From positions 1 through 64,000 of the forward strand of contig JADJJH010000001.1 of the NCBI GenBank assembly GCA_016706595.1: a DNA stretch of 64,000 nt, in the 5' to 3' direction. A program made the position numbers and the translations under genes. This document shows, piece after piece, positions 53,548 through 62,530 of the stretch. How positions within the stretch are numbered: position 1 is the stretch's first letter; each line of letters starts with the position of its first letter. The notes beneath the pieces were generated by a model, which made no database searches, was not told the DNA's origin, and saw only the letters and a program-made list of their open reading frames with translations. Source of the stretch: Bacteroidota bacterium. Its GTDB lineage: Bacteria; Bacteroidota; Bacteroidia; Chitinophagales; Chitinophagaceae.

Positions 53548-54812
53548 GCGATAAATTGAAAATAAATTAATAAGCCTGAGGCAATCGTCATGATAAGCAA
53601 GGTAATAAAACCAAAAATGTTGCTCGACAAGCCATTCGTGAATTTACCCATTACCTTTTTGTTGTTGGAGATGTGTAAAATTACAGCAATGAGAACCGGT
53701 GCGGTTAGTCCATACAGAATAGCGGAATAAATTAAAGCCTTAATCGGACTAATGCCAATATAATTTAACGACAAGCCTAAGATCAATGAAATGGCAATGA
53801 TGATGTAAAATGGACGAGCTTCATTAAATTTACGATCAAGTCCTTCCTTCCAGCCAAACGTTTCGCAAAAGCTATAAGATAAAGCGCCACTTAAAACGGG
53901 TATGGCAATAAAGCCTGTACCAAGAATGCCTAATGCAAAAAGTATATATGCGCCATCACCTGCTAAGGGCTTTAAGGCAAGTGCTGCTTGTTCAACGGTA
54001 TCTATTTTATGGATGCCACCATTGATGAGTACTGATCCTGAGCACAAAATTATAAACCATGCAACGACGCCTGAAAACAACATGCCAAAATCTACATCTT
54101 GTTTCATCTCATTCATGATTTTTTTATTTACCATCAAATGTTTTTTTCTGTGTTTCATTTCTTCGACTTCCATATTGGCTTGCCAAAAAAATAAATAAGG
54201 CGAGATGGTAGTACCTAAAATCCCAACTATAATTCCTAAAAATTCTTTATTAAAATGAATTTCTGGGATAATGGTTGATTTTAAAATGAGCAGCCAATCT
54301 TGCTTAAACATAAATGGCACAATGATGTACACTAATAAGGCCAAACACAAATATTTAAGTATCGATGCAATTTTTTGATAAGGCAAGTAAATAATGCAAA
54401 TGAGTAAAATTAAGGTAAAGAGTACGCTGAAATAGGTTGCATGTATTTTCGGGAAAAGCATATTACCAACAGCACCCATACCGGCAATATCTGCACCAAT
54501 GTTTAAAACAATTGCCGGGAAACTAAAAAGCAACATGATATACAATACATACTTTGGATAATATGTTTTAATGGTTCCGGCTAATCCTTGTTCAGTTACA
54601 AGACCAATACGTGCGCACATTTCTTGCATTACGGCCATCAGCGGAAAACTGATTAAGGTGGCCCATAAAGTACTAAAGCCATACATAGCACCCGCTTGCG
54701 AATAAGTGGCAATGCCCGATGGATCGTCATCACTGGCACCGGTTACTAAGCCGGGTCCAAGTTTTTTGAAAAATTTTTGAAGGGTGGTTTTAATCTGATT
54801 GTACGCAGCCAT
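53544..54812 (-). CDS. Nramp-related metal transporter with altered metal-site motifs
   Basis: 422 residues and about 11 membrane helices. The first helix has GASDDDPSGIATYSQAGA in place of the Nramp DPGN motif: Asp30 and Pro31 are kept, Asn is replaced by Gly33. The sixth helix reads GTTISPYLFFWQA where Nramp has xxMPHxxxLHS: Met to Ser204, His to Tyr206. Such changes occur in Nramp-related proteins that do not prefer transition metals; magnesium transporters of this type are known. Thus divalent-cation transport is likely but Mn/Fe specificity is not supported. Long cytoplasmic loop EVEEMKHRKKHLMVNKKIMN after helix 6. It overlaps the sulfatase stop (convergent). Confidence 0.82.
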   Translation of the reverse strand: MAAYNQIKTTLQKFFKKLGPGLVTGASDDDPSGIATYSQAGAMYGFSTLWATLISFPLMAVMQEMCARIGLVTEQGLAGTIKTYYPKYVLYIMLLFSFPAIVLNIGADIAGMGAVGNMLFPKIHATYFSVLFTLILLICIIYLPYQKIASILKYLCLALLVYIIVPFMFKQDWLLILKSTIIPEIHFNKEFLGIIVGILGTTISPYLFFWQANMEVEEMKHRKKHLMVNKKIMNEMKQDVDFGMLFSGVVAWFIILCSGSVLINGGIHKIDTVEQAALALKPLAGDGAYILFALGILGTGFIAIPVLSGALSYSFCETFGWKEGLDRKFNEARPFYIIIAISLILGLSLNYIGISPIKALIYSAILYGLTAPVLIAVILHISNNKKVMGKFTNGLSSNIFGFITLLIMTIASGLLIYFQFIA

Positions 54813-54851
54813 GAATGGTAAATTTACGATTTATGACTTTCATTGCAACAC

Positions 54852-55799
54852 TTAATCTTTATAGGTTCGTGGTACTTTCGGATCCGTGATGATGATATAG
54901 TCGCCTTCGTTTTTGTAATCACTCCATTTAATATTCGGAAAATCTTCATCACTAGCTGTAGAAATAACGAGCGATTTCAATCGTGGATTATAGTTTTCGA
55001 GTTGCGTTACAATGGCAAAGTGTTCATCACTATGAAATTTACCATTCACTTGCAGCACTTTCATCTTTCTATTTGCTTTTAGATATTCATATATTGAATA
55101 CGCCATCGTAGCATCCCATAACGATTGTGCCATGATCATATTAAAACCGGGCATACTCATAGTCGGTGGTTTGGCTTTTGAAGTATCGGTACTCGCTGTT
55201 GGAGTAGCATGTAAACTAATGCCCGTGAGTTTTTCGTAGTAGGCACCCGAAGCGGTATCATAGGGTAGAGGGGCAAAATATTTTTGGGTCGAAGCGGGTA
55301 AATCTTGTAAAGCTTCTTGTCCTTTTCGGCCGGCAAGGTTGGTATATCTTGTTGGTGAATTGGCACACACAACATCTAATGATTTTTCTTTGGCAAATTC
55401 AATCATAGGTTTATAGTCACGATAGTTACTCCAAGCTCTTGCATCTTTTGTAAAATGTTTTTCACGAATAATTCCATCTAAGTATTCATTCATAACACCT
55501 TGTACATCTCGATCGAACATCTCGAGCGATAAAGCAATTCCATCGCCATAGGTTGCATGCAGGGTAGTTAACATTTTATGTTCAAGAAAATGGGTAACGC
55601 TATCATTATGTTCTTCTCCAAAAAATAAAACATCATAGTCTTTCATGTCATTAGCAATGTCTTGTAAGCTAACTTCTTTATCAAGTTTGGTTGAATAGAT
55701 GCGATAGTTATTTTCGTTGATTTTAGATTGTGCTTTGCTGATTTGAGTAGTCAGTATAAATAGAGCTAGAATCGAGAGTAGTTTGAATGTACGTGTCAT
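54852..55799 (-). CDS. ChaN-like secreted haem-binding or Tiki-like protein
   Basis: 315 residues from MTRTFKLLSILALFILTTQ, a signal peptide. YDVLFFGEEHNDSVTHFLEH, LSLEMFDRDVQ, RDYKPMIEFAKEKSLDVVCA, then AQSLWDATMAYSIYEYL and VLQVNGKFHSDEHFAIVTQL give the GEEH...E...NG.FH layout of the ChaN family, which binds haem or has a TIKI/erythromycin-esterase-like fold. Periplasmic location is expected. Substrate is unknown. The ATG at 55799 is preferred to 55811 because the signal starts there. Nearby genes do not clarify the role. Confidence 0.75.
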   Translation of the reverse strand: MTRTFKLLSILALFILTTQISKAQSKINENNYRIYSTKLDKEVSLQDIANDMKDYDVLFFGEEHNDSVTHFLEHKMLTTLHATYGDGIALSLEMFDRDVQGVMNEYLDGIIREKHFTKDARAWSNYRDYKPMIEFAKEKSLDVVCANSPTRYTNLAGRKGQEALQDLPASTQKYFAPLPYDTASGAYYEKLTGISLHATPTASTDTSKAKPPTMSMPGFNMIMAQSLWDATMAYSIYEYLKANRKMKVLQVNGKFHSDEHFAIVTQLENYNPRLKSLVISTASDEDFPNIKWSDYKNEGDYIIITDPKVPRTYKD

Positions 55800-55895
55800 A
55801 ATTAAAGGCATGAATTATTTTAAATTAATTTGGTCAAAGGTAATAGGTAAAATTTGTAAATTGATACAACCGAACCACGAACCCCTTTATTCATC

Positions 55896-56393
55896 CTATT
55901 TATCGCTTCGTAACATCTCGCTATATGTTTGTTTCTGTATCATGGCCTTTATAATCTTTGCAATTCGTTTTGCTTTAGTGGTTTCCGATTTTGCTGTATC
56001 AATATACTTGCTAAAATACTTTTGATGCGATTTGCTTATGCTTTGGAAATAGGTAAGGGCATCTTTGTCGTCTGATAAGCATTCTATCAAATCTTTATTT
56101 AATTCGTATTCGCTTGGGTCATGTATAAGTTTCACTTTCAATTCATCACCCATACCCTTTTTTAGATGTTTGCGCATGTTAGCATTCAAAGGCATTATAA
56201 AATTCCCTTCGCCCATGGGTATAATCGATATGCCTTGAATTAAATAATTGTCTAAAGAGCCTTTAACGCGATATGATTTTTTAATTCCGGGCAATATTCT
56301 CTCCGCTATATCCAAAGGAATTTCAAAGTTAGTCCAGCCGGTTTTTTCACCTTGCTTGGCAAATTTTTGTATCGTGGCGTTAAATGCTATCAA
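55896..56393 (-). CDS. YdeI/DUF1905-like protein
   Basis: 165 residues, cytoplasmic. An N-terminal DUF1905 domain (ATIQKFAKQGEKTGWTNFEI, PGIKKSYRVKGSLDNYLIQG, MPLNANMRKHLKKGMGDELK) is followed by a C-terminal YdeI/OmpD-associated segment (FQSISKSHQKYFSKYIDTAK, KAKRIAKIIKAM). Function is unknown for the family. The ATG at 56393 lies directly next to the TTTTCAATTTTCAA repeats. No partner gene is visible. Confidence 0.75.
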   Translation of the reverse strand: MIAFNATIQKFAKQGEKTGWTNFEIPLDIAERILPGIKKSYRVKGSLDNYLIQGISIIPMGEGNFIMPLNANMRKHLKKGMGDELKVKLIHDPSEYELNKDLIECLSDDKDALTYFQSISKSHQKYFSKYIDTAKSETTKAKRIAKIIKAMIQKQTYSEMLRSDK

Positions 56394-56518
56394 TTTTCAA
56401 TTTTCAATCTTCAATTATCAATTACGAATCAATTTGATTATCATATAATCTCAAGACTTCTGATACGAATCACATTCGCACATCATCACATCATCACATC
56501 ATCACATTCGCACATTAA
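56389..56518. repeat. Two short intergenic repeat families side by side
   Basis: CAATTTTCAATTTTCAATC, then TTCAATTATCAATTACGAAT (56390-56430), is a relative of the repeat at 45929-46062. ACATCATCACATCATCACATC-type runs, quoted as CACATCATCACATCATCACA, fill 56470-56518 and end at the lysS stop. The second is a relative of the runs at 39530 and 61090. Confidence 0.65.
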
Positions 56519-58023
56519 GAAAACTTCTCCGGTCGCATTTGCGGAAACAACAACACATCTTGTATACTCGATTGGTTGCTCATCAACATCGCCAATCTAT
56601 CGATACCAATTCCAATTCCTGCAGTGGGTGGCATGCCATATTCAAGTGCACGTAAAAAATCATGGTCAATAAACATGGCCTCATGATCACCTCGCTCCAT
56701 CAATTTTGCTTGCTCTTCAAATCGTTCGCGCTGATCAACCGGGTCGTTTAACTCGGAGTATGCATTCGCAATTTCTTTGCCGTTTACTATTAATTCAAAT
56801 CGTTCAACTAAACCTTCTTTGCTACGGTGCTTTTTAGTAAGCGGACTCATATCAACCGGATAATCAATAATAAAAGTGGGTTGTATATAATGGGCTTCAC
56901 ATTTTCCACCAAACAGTTCATCAATTAATTTGCCTCTTCCCATACTTGGGTCGGTTTCAATATGCTGTTGCTTGCACACTTCACGAATTTCTTCTTCATT
57001 CATATTGCTAATATCAACTCCGGTATGTTCTTGAATGGCATCGTAAATACTAATACGTTTATAAGGTGCTTTAAATTCTATCTCATTGCCCCAAGCTTCG
57101 AGTTTGGTTTTGCCATTGGTGGCTAAGGCAACCTTTTCCAATAAGTTTTCGGTGGTTTCCATCATCCACAAATAATCTTTGTATGCCACATAAAATTCAA
57201 GGATAGTAAACTCAGGATTGTGTGTTCGATCCATGCCTTCGTTTCTGAAATTTCTACTAAACTCATACACAAAATCAAAACCACCTACAATCAAACGTTT
57301 TAAATATAATTCATTGGCAATGCGTAAATAAAATGGCACATCTAATGCATTGTGATGCGTTATAAACGGACGAGCAGCTGCGCCTCCAGGGATACTTTGT
57401 AATACCGGGGTATCTACTTCCAATGCATTCATTGCATTCAAATATTCACGTATGCAATTAATCATTCGCGTACGTTTTAGAAATCTTTCTTTAACGGTCG
57501 GATTAATGATTAAATCGGCATAACGTTGTCTGTACCTAAATTCAGGATCGGTAACTTCATCAAACACATTTCCTTCTTCATCGCGCTTTACAATCGGCAA
57601 GGGTTTCAAACTCTTCGCCAATAAAGTGAGTTCTTTTACATGCACACTTATTTCGCCGGTTTTAGTGGTAAACATATAACCTTTGCATCCGATGATATCA
57701 CCAAGGTCAGATTTTTTTACTATTTCATCAAACAAAGTTTTATCATCATCCACACAAATATCATCGCGCTTTACATATAATTGCATCAAGCCTTCAGCAT
57801 CTTGTATCTTAAAAAAGAAAACCTTACCCTTATCGTTAATACTTAAAATTCGACCGGCCATACAAACATCAAATGCCTGATTGTCGTTAGCGGTGTATTG
57901 TGCCTTTACCGATTCGCTGTAATGACTCACAGGAAAAGTTTGGGCAGGGTAAGCGTCGATACCAATTGATTTTAAATGATTTAATTTTTCGCGACGAATG
58001 ATTTCTTGTTCTGATAAATGCAT
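56515..58023 (-). CDS. Lysine--tRNA ligase (class II)
   Basis: 502 residues, normal length. An OB-fold anticodon-binding domain (VCMAGRILSINDKGKVFFFK) is followed by class II core motifs: TDPEFRYRQRYADLIINP, motif 2 FEFSRNFRNEGMDRTHNPEF-like YEFSRNFRNEGMDRTHNPEF, and motif 3 PPTAGIGIGIDRLAMLMSNQ. It charges tRNA-Lys. A minus-strand -7 box TACTTTTG (58082-58089) about 60 bases upstream and a small ACCACTATGGTTTT hairpin in the leader suggest its own promoter. Start ATG at 58023 is clean. Confidence 0.96.
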   Translation of the reverse strand: MHLSEQEIIRREKLNHLKSIGIDAYPAQTFPVSHYSESVKAQYTANDNQAFDVCMAGRILSINDKGKVFFFKIQDAEGLMQLYVKRDDICVDDDKTLFDEIVKKSDLGDIIGCKGYMFTTKTGEISVHVKELTLLAKSLKPLPIVKRDEEGNVFDEVTDPEFRYRQRYADLIINPTVKERFLKRTRMINCIREYLNAMNALEVDTPVLQSIPGGAAARPFITHHNALDVPFYLRIANELYLKRLIVGGFDFVYEFSRNFRNEGMDRTHNPEFTILEFYVAYKDYLWMMETTENLLEKVALATNGKTKLEAWGNEIEFKAPYKRISIYDAIQEHTGVDISNMNEEEIREVCKQQHIETDPSMGRGKLIDELFGGKCEAHYIQPTFIIDYPVDMSPLTKKHRSKEGLVERFELIVNGKEIANAYSELNDPVDQRERFEEQAKLMERGDHEAMFIDHDFLRALEYGMPPTAGIGIGIDRLAMLMSNQSSIQDVLLFPQMRPEKFS

Positions 58024-58081
58024 ATGCTATGTTTTTTTAAAACCACTATGGTTTTAAGTGGATGATTTTAATTTAAGTGGG

Positions 58082-58089
58082 CAAAAGTA
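58082..58089 (-). promoter_or_regulatory. -7 promoter box for lysS
   Basis: TACTTTTG on the minus strand matches TAnnTTTG and lies 59 bases before the lysS ATG. Confidence 0.5.
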
Positions 58090-58157
58090 CTCATCTTGTT
58101 CTTTTTACCGAATTTCTTATTTAGTCTTTAATCTAATTTTATTATAGCTACTACCAG

Positions 58158-58275
58158 GGCGGTTATAAAAATCCCTCAGACGAGGCTTGAGATTTTTTCA
58201 AATGCTGCGTTGACTTCTGTCAATAAAGTGTTTGAAAAAATCGCATAACGAAGTATCAGGGGTTTTAAGAACCTC
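58158..58275. repeat. MITE-like long imperfect inverted repeat
   Basis: GATTTTTTCAAA (58191-58202) and TTTGAAAAAATC (58231-58242) are perfect complements. Outside them GGCGGTTATAAAAATCCCT pairs imperfectly with the complement of GGGGTTTTAAGAACCTCC. Inside, TTGAC-ttct-GTCAA forms a third stem. The whole 118-bp element could fold into one long hairpin. It lies between pheT and lysS and contains no gene. Confidence 0.7.
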
Positions 58276-58283
58276 CCTTAGAT

Positions 58284-60680
58284 TTAATTACCACGTATTG
58301 CTGCCCCAACTTTAGTTTCTAATGCATTGATAATTTGTTTCATTTCTTCATCAACTTCTATATCTGTCAGTGTTTTACTATCATCATAAAATGATAAATT
58401 GATCGCATACGATTTCTTTCCTTCACCCAATTTGTCACTTTCAAATACATCAAACAAATTCATATTTTGTAATAATTTGCTTTTCGCTTGTTTTACGGCA
58501 ATTTGCACAGACTGGTAAGAAACTTGCTTGTCGAGAATTAAGGCTAAATCGCGTTGCATCAGCGGGAACTTCGGAATGCCTTTAAAACTCAATTTTTGTT
58601 TTTGATAAAACAGTTTAATCATTTGCCAATCGAGCTCAATAAACCAAACCGGTGCTTTTATCGCAAATAAAGCAAGTCTCTCATTTGAAACAGATTGTAT
58701 ACTTCCTATTTTTTTGCGTTGAAACAGAAGTTGGTACAAGCCATTGTCTTCATTTACTTCAAGCTTCATGTTTTGTAATACACTGTCAAGAATACCTTTT
58801 ACATAATAGAAATCAATGGCTTGTGATTTTTCTTTCCACGAATCTGAACGATAATTTCCACTGAAGTACAAGCAAAGTTTTTCGTTTTCGATAAACGATT
58901 CGCCATTACTATGATAGGTTTTGCCGAATTCGAAAAACTGTAATTGTTGATTTTTGCGATTTAAGTTATAGGCCATTGCTTGTAAACCCGATTCGAGCAT
59001 GGAAGGTCGCATACAATTTAACTCTGCCGAAAGGTTATTCATCATCACTACCAAGTTTTCATCATTTGGATAAAAGGCACTGTTGGTAATTGAATTGGTA
59101 AATATTTCTTGTAATCCTTTGCCAACTAAATACTGTGCTACTTGTGATTTTGTATCGGTTTGATATGCCGATGACACTGCCGGTAAGCTATAGGAAATTT
59201 TTCCGGTGAATGGAATATTGTCTAATCCATCGATTCGCATAATTTCTTCAACCACGTCAGCTTGCATGGTAATATCCGGTTTCGAGTAGGGTACATTGAT
59301 GCGCAATTCATCTTCTGTTTCCTCAAGAATTTCAAAACCTAATTGCAGTAAAATATTTTTGATTTGCTCGTTGCTGTAATTCTTACCAGCCAAGCCTCTT
59401 ATTTTATTCGTTGAAAGTGCAATCTCTTTTTTTGCAAAAGGATTTGGATATACATCTATCATCTCAGAGGCAATTTCACCGCCGCAGATTTCTTGAATTA
59501 ATTGGGCAGCTCTTTGCAAGGCATAAGGTACTTTGCTAATATCGGCACCTTTTTCAAATCGCACGGCTGCATCGGTTCGCAAGCCATGTCGAAGTGATGT
59601 GAGTCTTATGCTTTGATTTTCGAACCATGCGCTTTCTAAAAATATGGTGGTGGTTTTGTCACTCACACCACTATGTAAACCACCAAATACACCTGCAATA
59701 CACATGGCTTCATCGGCATTACAAATCATTAAATCTTCGGCATGCAATTCACGTTCTTGCGAATCCAAGCTTACAAACTTAGTTTTAGCGGGCAATGTTT
59801 TTACGATAATGCTTTGTCCTTTAATAGCATCATAATCAAATGCATGCAAAGGTTGTCCGCATTCGTGTAAAACAAAATTGGTGATATCCACAATATTATT
59901 GATAGGTCGTAAGTCAATCGACTTCAACTTATTTGCAAGCCATTCGGGCGAATCGGCTACTTTGCAATTACTAATTACTATACCTGCATATCGGGCGCAT
60001 CGTGTTTCATCTTCGATTTGAATGTGAATCGGTAATTTATTTTTGGTTTCTGTAAGTTGAACCTGAGGCACTTGTGATTGCAATGATTTTTGATCACGAT
60101 TGGCGATATAGGCACAAATATCTTGGGCTACACCTAAATGACTCATGGCATCCATTCGATTGGGTGTGAGACCGATTTCGTAAATGATTTCAGGTTCAGC
60201 AATTTGATAATAATCCTTTGCTAAACTTCCTATGCTAATGGTATCGGGTAAAATAATAATGCCGTCATGGTTATCGCCTAATCCAATTTCGTCTTCGGCA
60301 CAAATCATACCTTCACTTTCTTCACCACGAATTTTTGCTTTTTTAATCATGAAAGGCTCACCACTTAATGGATAAATTGTGGTGCCTACTGTAGCAACCA
60401 CAACCGTTTGTCCAACTGATACATTAGGTGCACCACAAACAATTTGCAATGGTATATCAACTCCAATATTAACCGTTGTTACTCTTAATTTATCGGCATT
60501 TGGGTGAGGGATGCAGGTAAGCACTTTGCCAATTACTAAGCCTTGTAATCCGCCTTTTACGGCTTCCTTCATTTGCATTTCCTCTACTTCTAATCCTACT
60601 GAAGTTAGCATTTCTGATACTTCATCAGGAGAGGGTTTTACGGGCAAATAATCGCAAAGCCAATTATATGAAATCGTCAT
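58284..60680 (-). CDS. Phenylalanine--tRNA ligase subunit beta
   Basis: 798 residues, the normal length. An N-terminal tRNA-binding EMAP-like domain (VIGKVLTCIPHPNADKLRVT, IVCGAPNVSVGQTV), the B3/B4 editing region (LRPINNIVDITNFVLHECGQ, LHAFDYD), B5 (LGFEILEETEDELRINVPYS), a catalytic-like core (VEEIMRIDGLDNIP, NCMRPSMLESGLQAMAYNLN) and a C-terminal FDX-ACB domain (KFPLMQRDLALILDKQVSYQ, SYAINLSFYDDSKTLTD) are in the family order. It pairs with PheS, which is not in the window, to charge tRNA-Phe. A minus-strand TATATTTG box at 60700-60707 supports its start at 60680. Confidence 0.96.
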   Translation of the reverse strand: MTISYNWLCDYLPVKPSPDEVSEMLTSVGLEVEEMQMKEAVKGGLQGLVIGKVLTCIPHPNADKLRVTTVNIGVDIPLQIVCGAPNVSVGQTVVVATVGTTIYPLSGEPFMIKKAKIRGEESEGMICAEDEIGLGDNHDGIIILPDTISIGSLAKDYYQIAEPEIIYEIGLTPNRMDAMSHLGVAQDICAYIANRDQKSLQSQVPQVQLTETKNKLPIHIQIEDETRCARYAGIVISNCKVADSPEWLANKLKSIDLRPINNIVDITNFVLHECGQPLHAFDYDAIKGQSIIVKTLPAKTKFVSLDSQERELHAEDLMICNADEAMCIAGVFGGLHSGVSDKTTTIFLESAWFENQSIRLTSLRHGLRTDAAVRFEKGADISKVPYALQRAAQLIQEICGGEIASEMIDVYPNPFAKKEIALSTNKIRGLAGKNYSNEQIKNILLQLGFEILEETEDELRINVPYSKPDITMQADVVEEIMRIDGLDNIPFTGKISYSLPAVSSAYQTDTKSQVAQYLVGKGLQEIFTNSITNSAFYPNDENLVVMMNNLSAELNCMRPSMLESGLQAMAYNLNRKNQQLQFFEFGKTYHSNGESFIENEKLCLYFSGNYRSDSWKEKSQAIDFYYVKGILDSVLQNMKLEVNEDNGLYQLLFQRKKIGSIQSVSNERLALFAIKAPVWFIELDWQMIKLFYQKQKLSFKGIPKFPLMQRDLALILDKQVSYQSVQIAVKQAKSKLLQNMNLFDVFESDKLGEGKKSYAINLSFYDDSKTLTDIEVDEEMKQIINALETKVGAAIRGN

Positions 60681-60699
60681 GAATTTTTAAATTGAGGTG

Positions 60700-60707
60700 C
60701 AAATATA
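60700..60707 (-). promoter_or_regulatory. -7 promoter box for pheT
   Basis: TATATTTG on the minus strand matches TAnnTTTG and lies 20 bases before the pheT ATG. Confidence 0.55.
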
Positions 60708-60779
60708 TGGTAAGTTAGGAAACAGATGTCATGAATTAGGTGTTAGGACGAGTCTCGAAGTTAGTTTGAAGTAACGGTA

Positions 60780-60964
60780 ACTGAGGCTCTCGAAGTACCG
60801 CTGACTGAGGCTCTCGAAGTACCGCAGACTGAGGCTCTCGAAGTGCCGGTGACTGAGGCTCTCGAAGTATCGGTAACTGAGGCTCTCGAAGTACCGCAGA
60901 CTGAGGCTCTCGAAGTGCCGGTGACTGAGGCTCTCGAAGTATCGGTAACTGAGGCTCTCGAAGT
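60780..60964. repeat. Eight-copy 24-bp tandem repeat with 72-bp higher-order period
   Basis: Starts at 60780 and every 24 bases to 60948. Each unit has an unchanged 17-base core ACTGAGGCTCTCGAAGT plus seven variable bases. The variable parts run ACCGCTG, ACCGCAG, GCCGGTG, ATCGGTA, ACCGCAG, GCCGGTG, ATCGGTA, CAGTGAT. The block ACCGCAG-GCCGGTG-ATCGGTA therefore occurs twice, a 72-bp superunit. Located in the pheT-lysC divergent gap with no gene. An open minus-strand frame through the array is a consequence of the period being a multiple of three. Confidence 0.9.
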
Positions 60965-61089
60965 CAGTGATAGTTAGGAAACAGATGCAGATGTTAGGTG
61001 GAGGTTCGAAATGAGTGTGAATAAGCACTGAATGAGTGGATAGTATACCCCGATAGCTATCAGATGAGTTAATTGAATTACATCTTGGT

Positions 61090-61160
61090 AATCGGATTTT
61101 TCAATTAGCACATCAGCACATTAGCACATTATCACATCAGCACATTATCACATTCACAAA
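61090..61160. repeat. CACATT-type intergenic repeat
   Basis: Runs of AGCACATCAGCACATTAGCA and CACATTATCACATCAGCACA just upstream of the lysC promoter region. They belong to the same family as 39530-39590 and 56470-56518. No gene is present. Confidence 0.7.
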
Positions 61161-61193
61161 TCATTCTGTAACTTGCACCTCTTTTAGTAAAAC

Positions 61194-62459
61194 ATGAAAG
61201 TATTTAAGTTCGGAGGTGCCTCGATTGAATCGGTTGAAAGAGCGCGAAATGTGGCTTCTATCATAGTAGATTATGCCGAAGACAAACTGTTGGTAGTCGT
61301 TTCGGCTAAGGGCAAAACAACCAATGCGCTTGAAAATGTTGTACATGCATTTTTTACAGGTGATAAAAGATTGGCAACTCAATTATTTGATGAGTTAAAA
61401 CAAGAACATAAACAATATGCCCATGAACTCATGAATGGTGATACGATGGGTATTTATCAAACATTAGATGATTTATGCACTGAGGTTGAATGGCTTTTAA
61501 CGGAAGCGCCCGTTCGAAGTTATGATTACTATTACGATCAAATTGTAAGTGTAGGTGAATTATTGTCAACCGCCATGATCGCTGCTTATTTGAATAAAAT
61601 AGATAAGAAATGCCATTGGATTGATATTCGTGATGTAATGAAAACGGATGATACTTATCGAGATGCAACTATCGATTGGCAGAAGACTGAGCCACTTGCC
61701 AAACAAGTTTTTGGCAAAGCTTTTGAAAATGCAAATATTATTATCACGCAAGGTTTTATTGGTTGTACAGACGAAAATGCTACAGTTACATTAGGCAGAG
61801 AAGGGAGTGATTATAGTGCAGCTGTTTTCGCTAATTGCTTAGATGCCGAAAGCACCACCATTTGGAAAGATGTGCCAAGCTTATTAAATGCAGATCCTAA
61901 AATATTTCCGAATACAGTTGCTATCGAAGAAATTACTTTTCATGAAGTAATTGAAATGGCTTACTATGGTGCGCAAGTGATTCACCCGAAAACGATTAAG
62001 CCTTTGCAAAACAAAAATATTCCTTTATATGTAAAATGCTTTTTAGATAAAAATTTGAAAGGAACCTTGATTCATAATACGAATCGGAAAATTGCGTATC
62101 CGCCAATTATGGTATTAAAAACAAAACAAACTTTGTTGCAAGTAAATACGCGAGATTATTCGTTTATTACCGAAGATAATTTGAGTAAAATTTACAATTT
62201 GTTTCATGATTGTAAAATTAAAATCAACTTGATACAAAATGCGGCCATCAGTTTTTTAGCATGTATTGATAGTAATGAAGAGAAAATTGAAGCTTTATTA
62301 AAAGTGTTGAAGGCAGAGTATGAAGTTAAACGTAATGAGGATTTGTATTTATTTACGGTTAGACATTATACGCAGCATGTATTAGATGAAGAACTTAAAA
62401 ATCGAACGATTTTGCTTGAACAAAAAACACGGCAAACTATACAAATGGTGGTGCAGTAA
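61194..62459 (+). CDS. Aspartate kinase
   Basis: 421 residues. MKVFKFGGASIESVERARNV is the Bacteroidota form of the KFGGxS nucleotide-binding start. VVVSAKGKTTNALENVV, VSVGELLSTAMIAAYLN, ITQGFIGCTDENATVTLGRE and GSDYSAAVFANCLDAESTTI carry the catalytic and aspartate-binding residues. A C-terminal part contains ACT-like regulatory segments (TLLQVNTRDYSFITEDNLSK, KIKINLIQNAAISFLACID). It phosphorylates aspartate for lysine, threonine and methionine, supplying the semialdehyde used by DapA at 9.8 kb. It is monofunctional, without a homoserine dehydrogenase domain. A TAACTTGC element near 61170 is a weak promoter candidate. Confidence 0.93.
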   Translation: MKVFKFGGASIESVERARNVASIIVDYAEDKLLVVVSAKGKTTNALENVVHAFFTGDKRLATQLFDELKQEHKQYAHELMNGDTMGIYQTLDDLCTEVEWLLTEAPVRSYDYYYDQIVSVGELLSTAMIAAYLNKIDKKCHWIDIRDVMKTDDTYRDATIDWQKTEPLAKQVFGKAFENANIIITQGFIGCTDENATVTLGREGSDYSAAVFANCLDAESTTIWKDVPSLLNADPKIFPNTVAIEEITFHEVIEMAYYGAQVIHPKTIKPLQNKNIPLYVKCFLDKNLKGTLIHNTNRKIAYPPIMVLKTKQTLLQVNTRDYSFITEDNLSKIYNLFHDCKIKINLIQNAAISFLACIDSNEEKIEALLKVLKAEYEVKRNEDLYLFTVRHYTQHVLDEELKNRTILLEQKTRQTIQMVVQ

Positions 62460-62530
62460 AACTAACGCTCACCGGAAGTTTTGCGTCTTGTTTAGTTGAT
62501 ATTGTTTAACTTACAACACAAAATATTTTC

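Noticed and set aside
60780..60964. Possible CRISPR array with 7-base spacers
   Set aside because: Seven variable bases are far too short for spacers and the same three recur in order.
60729..61028. 99-residue open frame with FESLSYRY-like repeats
   Set aside because: It is only the translation of the 24-bp tandem repeat, open because 24 is a multiple of three. It has no start context or family resemblance.
61194..61220. Defective aspartate kinase because KFGGTS reads KFGGAS
   Set aside because: KFGGAS is common in Bacteroidota aspartate kinases and the rest of the enzyme is intact.
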